NCBI GenBank assembly: GCA_031271325.1 | Contig: JAISVY010000065.1 | Coordinates: forward strand, 1 to 14,700 | Source: Oscillospiraceae bacterium | Lineage (GTDB): Bacteria; Bacillota; Clostridia; Oscillospirales; UBA929 | DNA: 14,700 nt | Direction: 5' to 3' | Part shown: piece after piece, positions 13,177-14,700 of the stretch | Numbering within the stretch: position 1 is the stretch's first letter | How the letters are laid out: the number at the start of each line of letters is the position of its first letter | Position numbers and translations under genes: made by a program | The notes under the pieces: model-generated | Databases searched by the model: none | What the model saw: only the letters and a program-made list of their open reading frames with translations | Told to the model about the DNA's origin: nothing

Positions 13177-14700
13177 TTAATACCCCGTTCTCGGTAACTT
13201 GCTCGGTTGGGCGTAGATTTTCGTTACCCAAGCGGACGCGCCCACGACCCACTCGCCGCTATACTTGCCGCCGCAATCGGCCCTGTTGCCGAACTCGTAG
13301 CCGTTCGGCAGGTTCTTGTTGACCGAGGCGTAAATCTGCGGCTGTGAAACGAGGGTGAATCCCGGCTTCACCGTGCCGAAGATGAGCGTAAATGAGGTCA
13401 CATACTCATCGTTGGCCAGCCCCAGCGCGACGTTACGGCAGTCGATGTTGTTGTTTTCAATGCTGCTGAGATTGTCCGCAATCACGCGGGTATCGCCCTT
13501 GTTGGTGGTAATCATCACCTTGTATTTAAGGCTCTGCGAGTATGTCCCCGTAACGATTTTGTTAAGCCGTACCGCGTCTGTCGGCAGCATATCCCGCCAG
13601 AAGAAGTCCGTGAGCTGAACGCTTGACGTGTTGCTCATTTCCTTGATGTCGTAGCGGATGGTGTCGCCCGGCATGGCCTCATAGGAGCCGGTTTTGCGGA
13701 TTTTGACGCCGGTGTTCGCGCTGTAGTTGAGAAACTCGCGCTTTATAATCTGCGTGGCAAACTCGACCTCAATGTCCATGACCTCTGTGGAAACGCGGTA
13801 ATACTGCGGAGCCTGCACTTCCTTGACGAGGTAGCGCCCTACAGGGAGCGGCTTACTGACAGCTCTGCCGTCCGTGCCGGACACGAAGCGGTCTATGAGG
13901 TTGCCGCTCTTGTAGTGGTAAACCTCAAAGACAGCTCCGGCCAAAGGCGAGCCTTTTTCAAGGCCGCTTATCTCGTTATCGTCACCAGCGAGTTTCGTGA
14001 TTTGGATTTGCCCCATCTGCGGGGTATTTTCCCACACGACCTCGGTGATTTTGCTGCTTCTGAACTCCACCGTGCGCGGCATATCATCGCGGTAATAGCC
14101 GTCTGCGGGGCGGGTTTCGCGGATGGTGTAGCGTCCCTCGCTGAGTATGCCGTCGAAGTTGATAAGGCCGTTGTTGTCGGTGATGTAGGTCCCGACCTGC
14201 TTATTGTTGGCGTCAAAGACCATGAACTCGACGCCGTAAATCGGCTGTTTCGTCACGCTGTCGATTTTCAGCAGACGGAAGCCCGCTTTCTGCTCGTTGG
14301 TAAGTTGTAAGGTAGCCAGTTTCCCCGGCATGACGGTGACGGAGTGAACGGTTTCATCAAGCTCATAGCCGTCTAAGGCTTTGCGCTCAACAACATGGTA
14401 TTCTCCGGCAGGCAGCGGATTGATTTGGATTCTGCCCTGCGCGTCTGTAGTGAAGGAGCCTGCGATGTCGCCGTTTGCGGAGGCGGTACTGTTCGGGGAG
14501 TTGGCGACGGTTCCCGGCTGATTGCCGTCAGAGATTAAGCCGGTCACAAGCTGCCCGTCAGCGTGACGAACGTCGAACACAACGCCCGCGAGGGGCTTGC
14601 CGGTGGCTTTGTCGGTCTTGACGATGAGCAGGCCGCTCATGGCGGTGTTCTCCACCACAAGGGTTTCGGATTTGCCCCACTTGACCTCCACATTGCGCGG
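13177..14700 (-). CDS. Cna_B (SpaA-like) repeat surface protein, C-terminal part, truncated by window edge
   Basis: The frame is open to the right edge, so the 507 visible residues are the C-terminal end of a longer protein; a GTG at 14691 is not the true start. Three Cna_B modules are visible, at about 21-120, 138-225 and 229-325 of the visible part. Each has the residues expected for an intramolecular Lys-Asn isopeptide bond: VKTD/LKID/ITKL lysines, VVERK/IRETR/LVKEV glutamates and TNEQ/ENTP/LNYS asparagines. Residues about 330-500 form a further beta-rich domain (PGDTIRYDIKEMSN) resembling surface-repeat domains. The protein ends KLPRTGY, a sortase-type LPxTG motif, but no membrane helix or charged tail follows. 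Such proteins are exposed on Gram-positive cells and may aid mating contact; the function is inferred. Module 1 holds an Asn/Ser/Gly-rich insertion before SFTTDAQGR. Confidence 0.92.
   Translation of the reverse strand, partial: PRNVEVKWGKSETLVVENTAMSGLLIVKTDKATGKPLAGVVFDVRHADGQLVTGLISDGNQPGTVANSPNSTASANGDIAGSFTTDAQGRIQINPLPAGEYHVVERKALDGYELDETVHSVTVMPGKLATLQLTNEQKAGFRLLKIDSVTKQPIYGVEFMVFDANNKQVGTYITDNNGLINFDGILSEGRYTIRETRPADGYYRDDMPRTVEFRSSKITEVVWENTPQMGQIQITKLAGDDNEISGLEKGSPLAGAVFEVYHYKSGNLIDRFVSGTDGRAVSKPLPVGRYLVKEVQAPQYYRVSTEVMDIEVEFATQIIKREFLNYSANTGVKIRKTGSYEAMPGDTIRYDIKEMSNTSSVQLTDFFWRDMLPTDAVRLNKIVTGTYSQSLKYKVMITTNKGDTRVIADNLSSIENNNIDCRNVALGLANDEYVTSFTLIFGTVKPGFTLVSQPQIYASVNKNLPNGYEFGNRADCGGKYSGEWVVGASAWVTKIYAQPSKLPRTGY

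Noticed and set aside
14691..14700. GTG at 14691 as a real start of the Cna_B protein
   Set aside because: The frame is open to the window edge, no ribosome binding site or signal peptide can be seen, and the sequence begins inside a module linker.
1..14700. CRISPR arrays, tRNA or rRNA genes, attachment sites, origins of transfer
   Set aside because: No regularly spaced repeats, tRNA-like folds or rRNA sequence were seen, and nearly all of the window is accounted for by coding sequence.

Overview
The window looks like part of an integrative conjugative element (ICE, conjugative transposon) of a Gram-positive gut-type Firmicute, probably a GC-rich Clostridia/Oscillospiraceae lineage. The evidence is strong AGGAGG ribosome binding sites, a Cna_B (SpaA-like) surface protein ending in an LPxTG-type motif, and a gene order I know from Tn1549/CTn-type elements: surface protein, topoisomerase III, small proteins, ArdC/YodL protein, TTRAP protein, then a giant helicase/methylase-type protein. 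The host assignment is inference. No integrase, relaxase or type IV secretion gene lies in this window.

Every supported gene is on the minus strand, so transcription runs from right to left. 13177-14700 is the 3' end of a cell-surface protein with three Cna_B modules. 13059-13176 holds two tandem intrinsic terminators and the topB ribosome binding site. 11014-13059 is topB. 10808-11017 and 10510-10803 are two small genes, the first unrecognised and the second DUF4316-like. 8930-10504 is a 524-residue accessory protein of the same ICE type. 8843-8929 holds a third intrinsic terminator and a ribosome binding site. 5084-8842 is a 1252-residue polyvalent protein: ArdC-like ssDNA-binding domain, HExxH metallopeptidase, LPD-like modules and YodL. 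4793-5080 is a TTRAP-like protein. 1-4786 is the 5' part (at least 1595 codons, no stop, running off the left edge) of a giant ICE protein. Inside that gene, in another frame of the same strand, sits a complete tnpV gene (3601-3960). No gene-free stretch exceeds about 120 bases.

The genes are packed like one long operon: GTGA overlap at topB/69-aa gene, gaps of 3-6 nt elsewhere, and ribosome binding sites often inside the preceding gene's last codons. The likely joint role is handling the ICE DNA during transfer and establishment: topology (TopB), protection or processing of incoming single-stranded DNA (ArdC-like proteins), transfer assistance (TTRAP) and contact at the surface (Cna_B protein).

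The most interesting points are these. (1) tnpV is overprinted on the giant gene, with its own ribosome binding site and a 13-bp perfect hairpin just after its stop. (2) A 26-bp dyad-containing repeat (25/26 identical) lies in-frame in protein linkers of two different genes. (3) Intrinsic terminators abut the ribosome binding sites of both topB and the ArdC gene, leaving no room for a promoter, which suggests attenuation or processive antitermination. (4) The surface protein ends exactly at LPRTG-Tyr with no membrane anchor.
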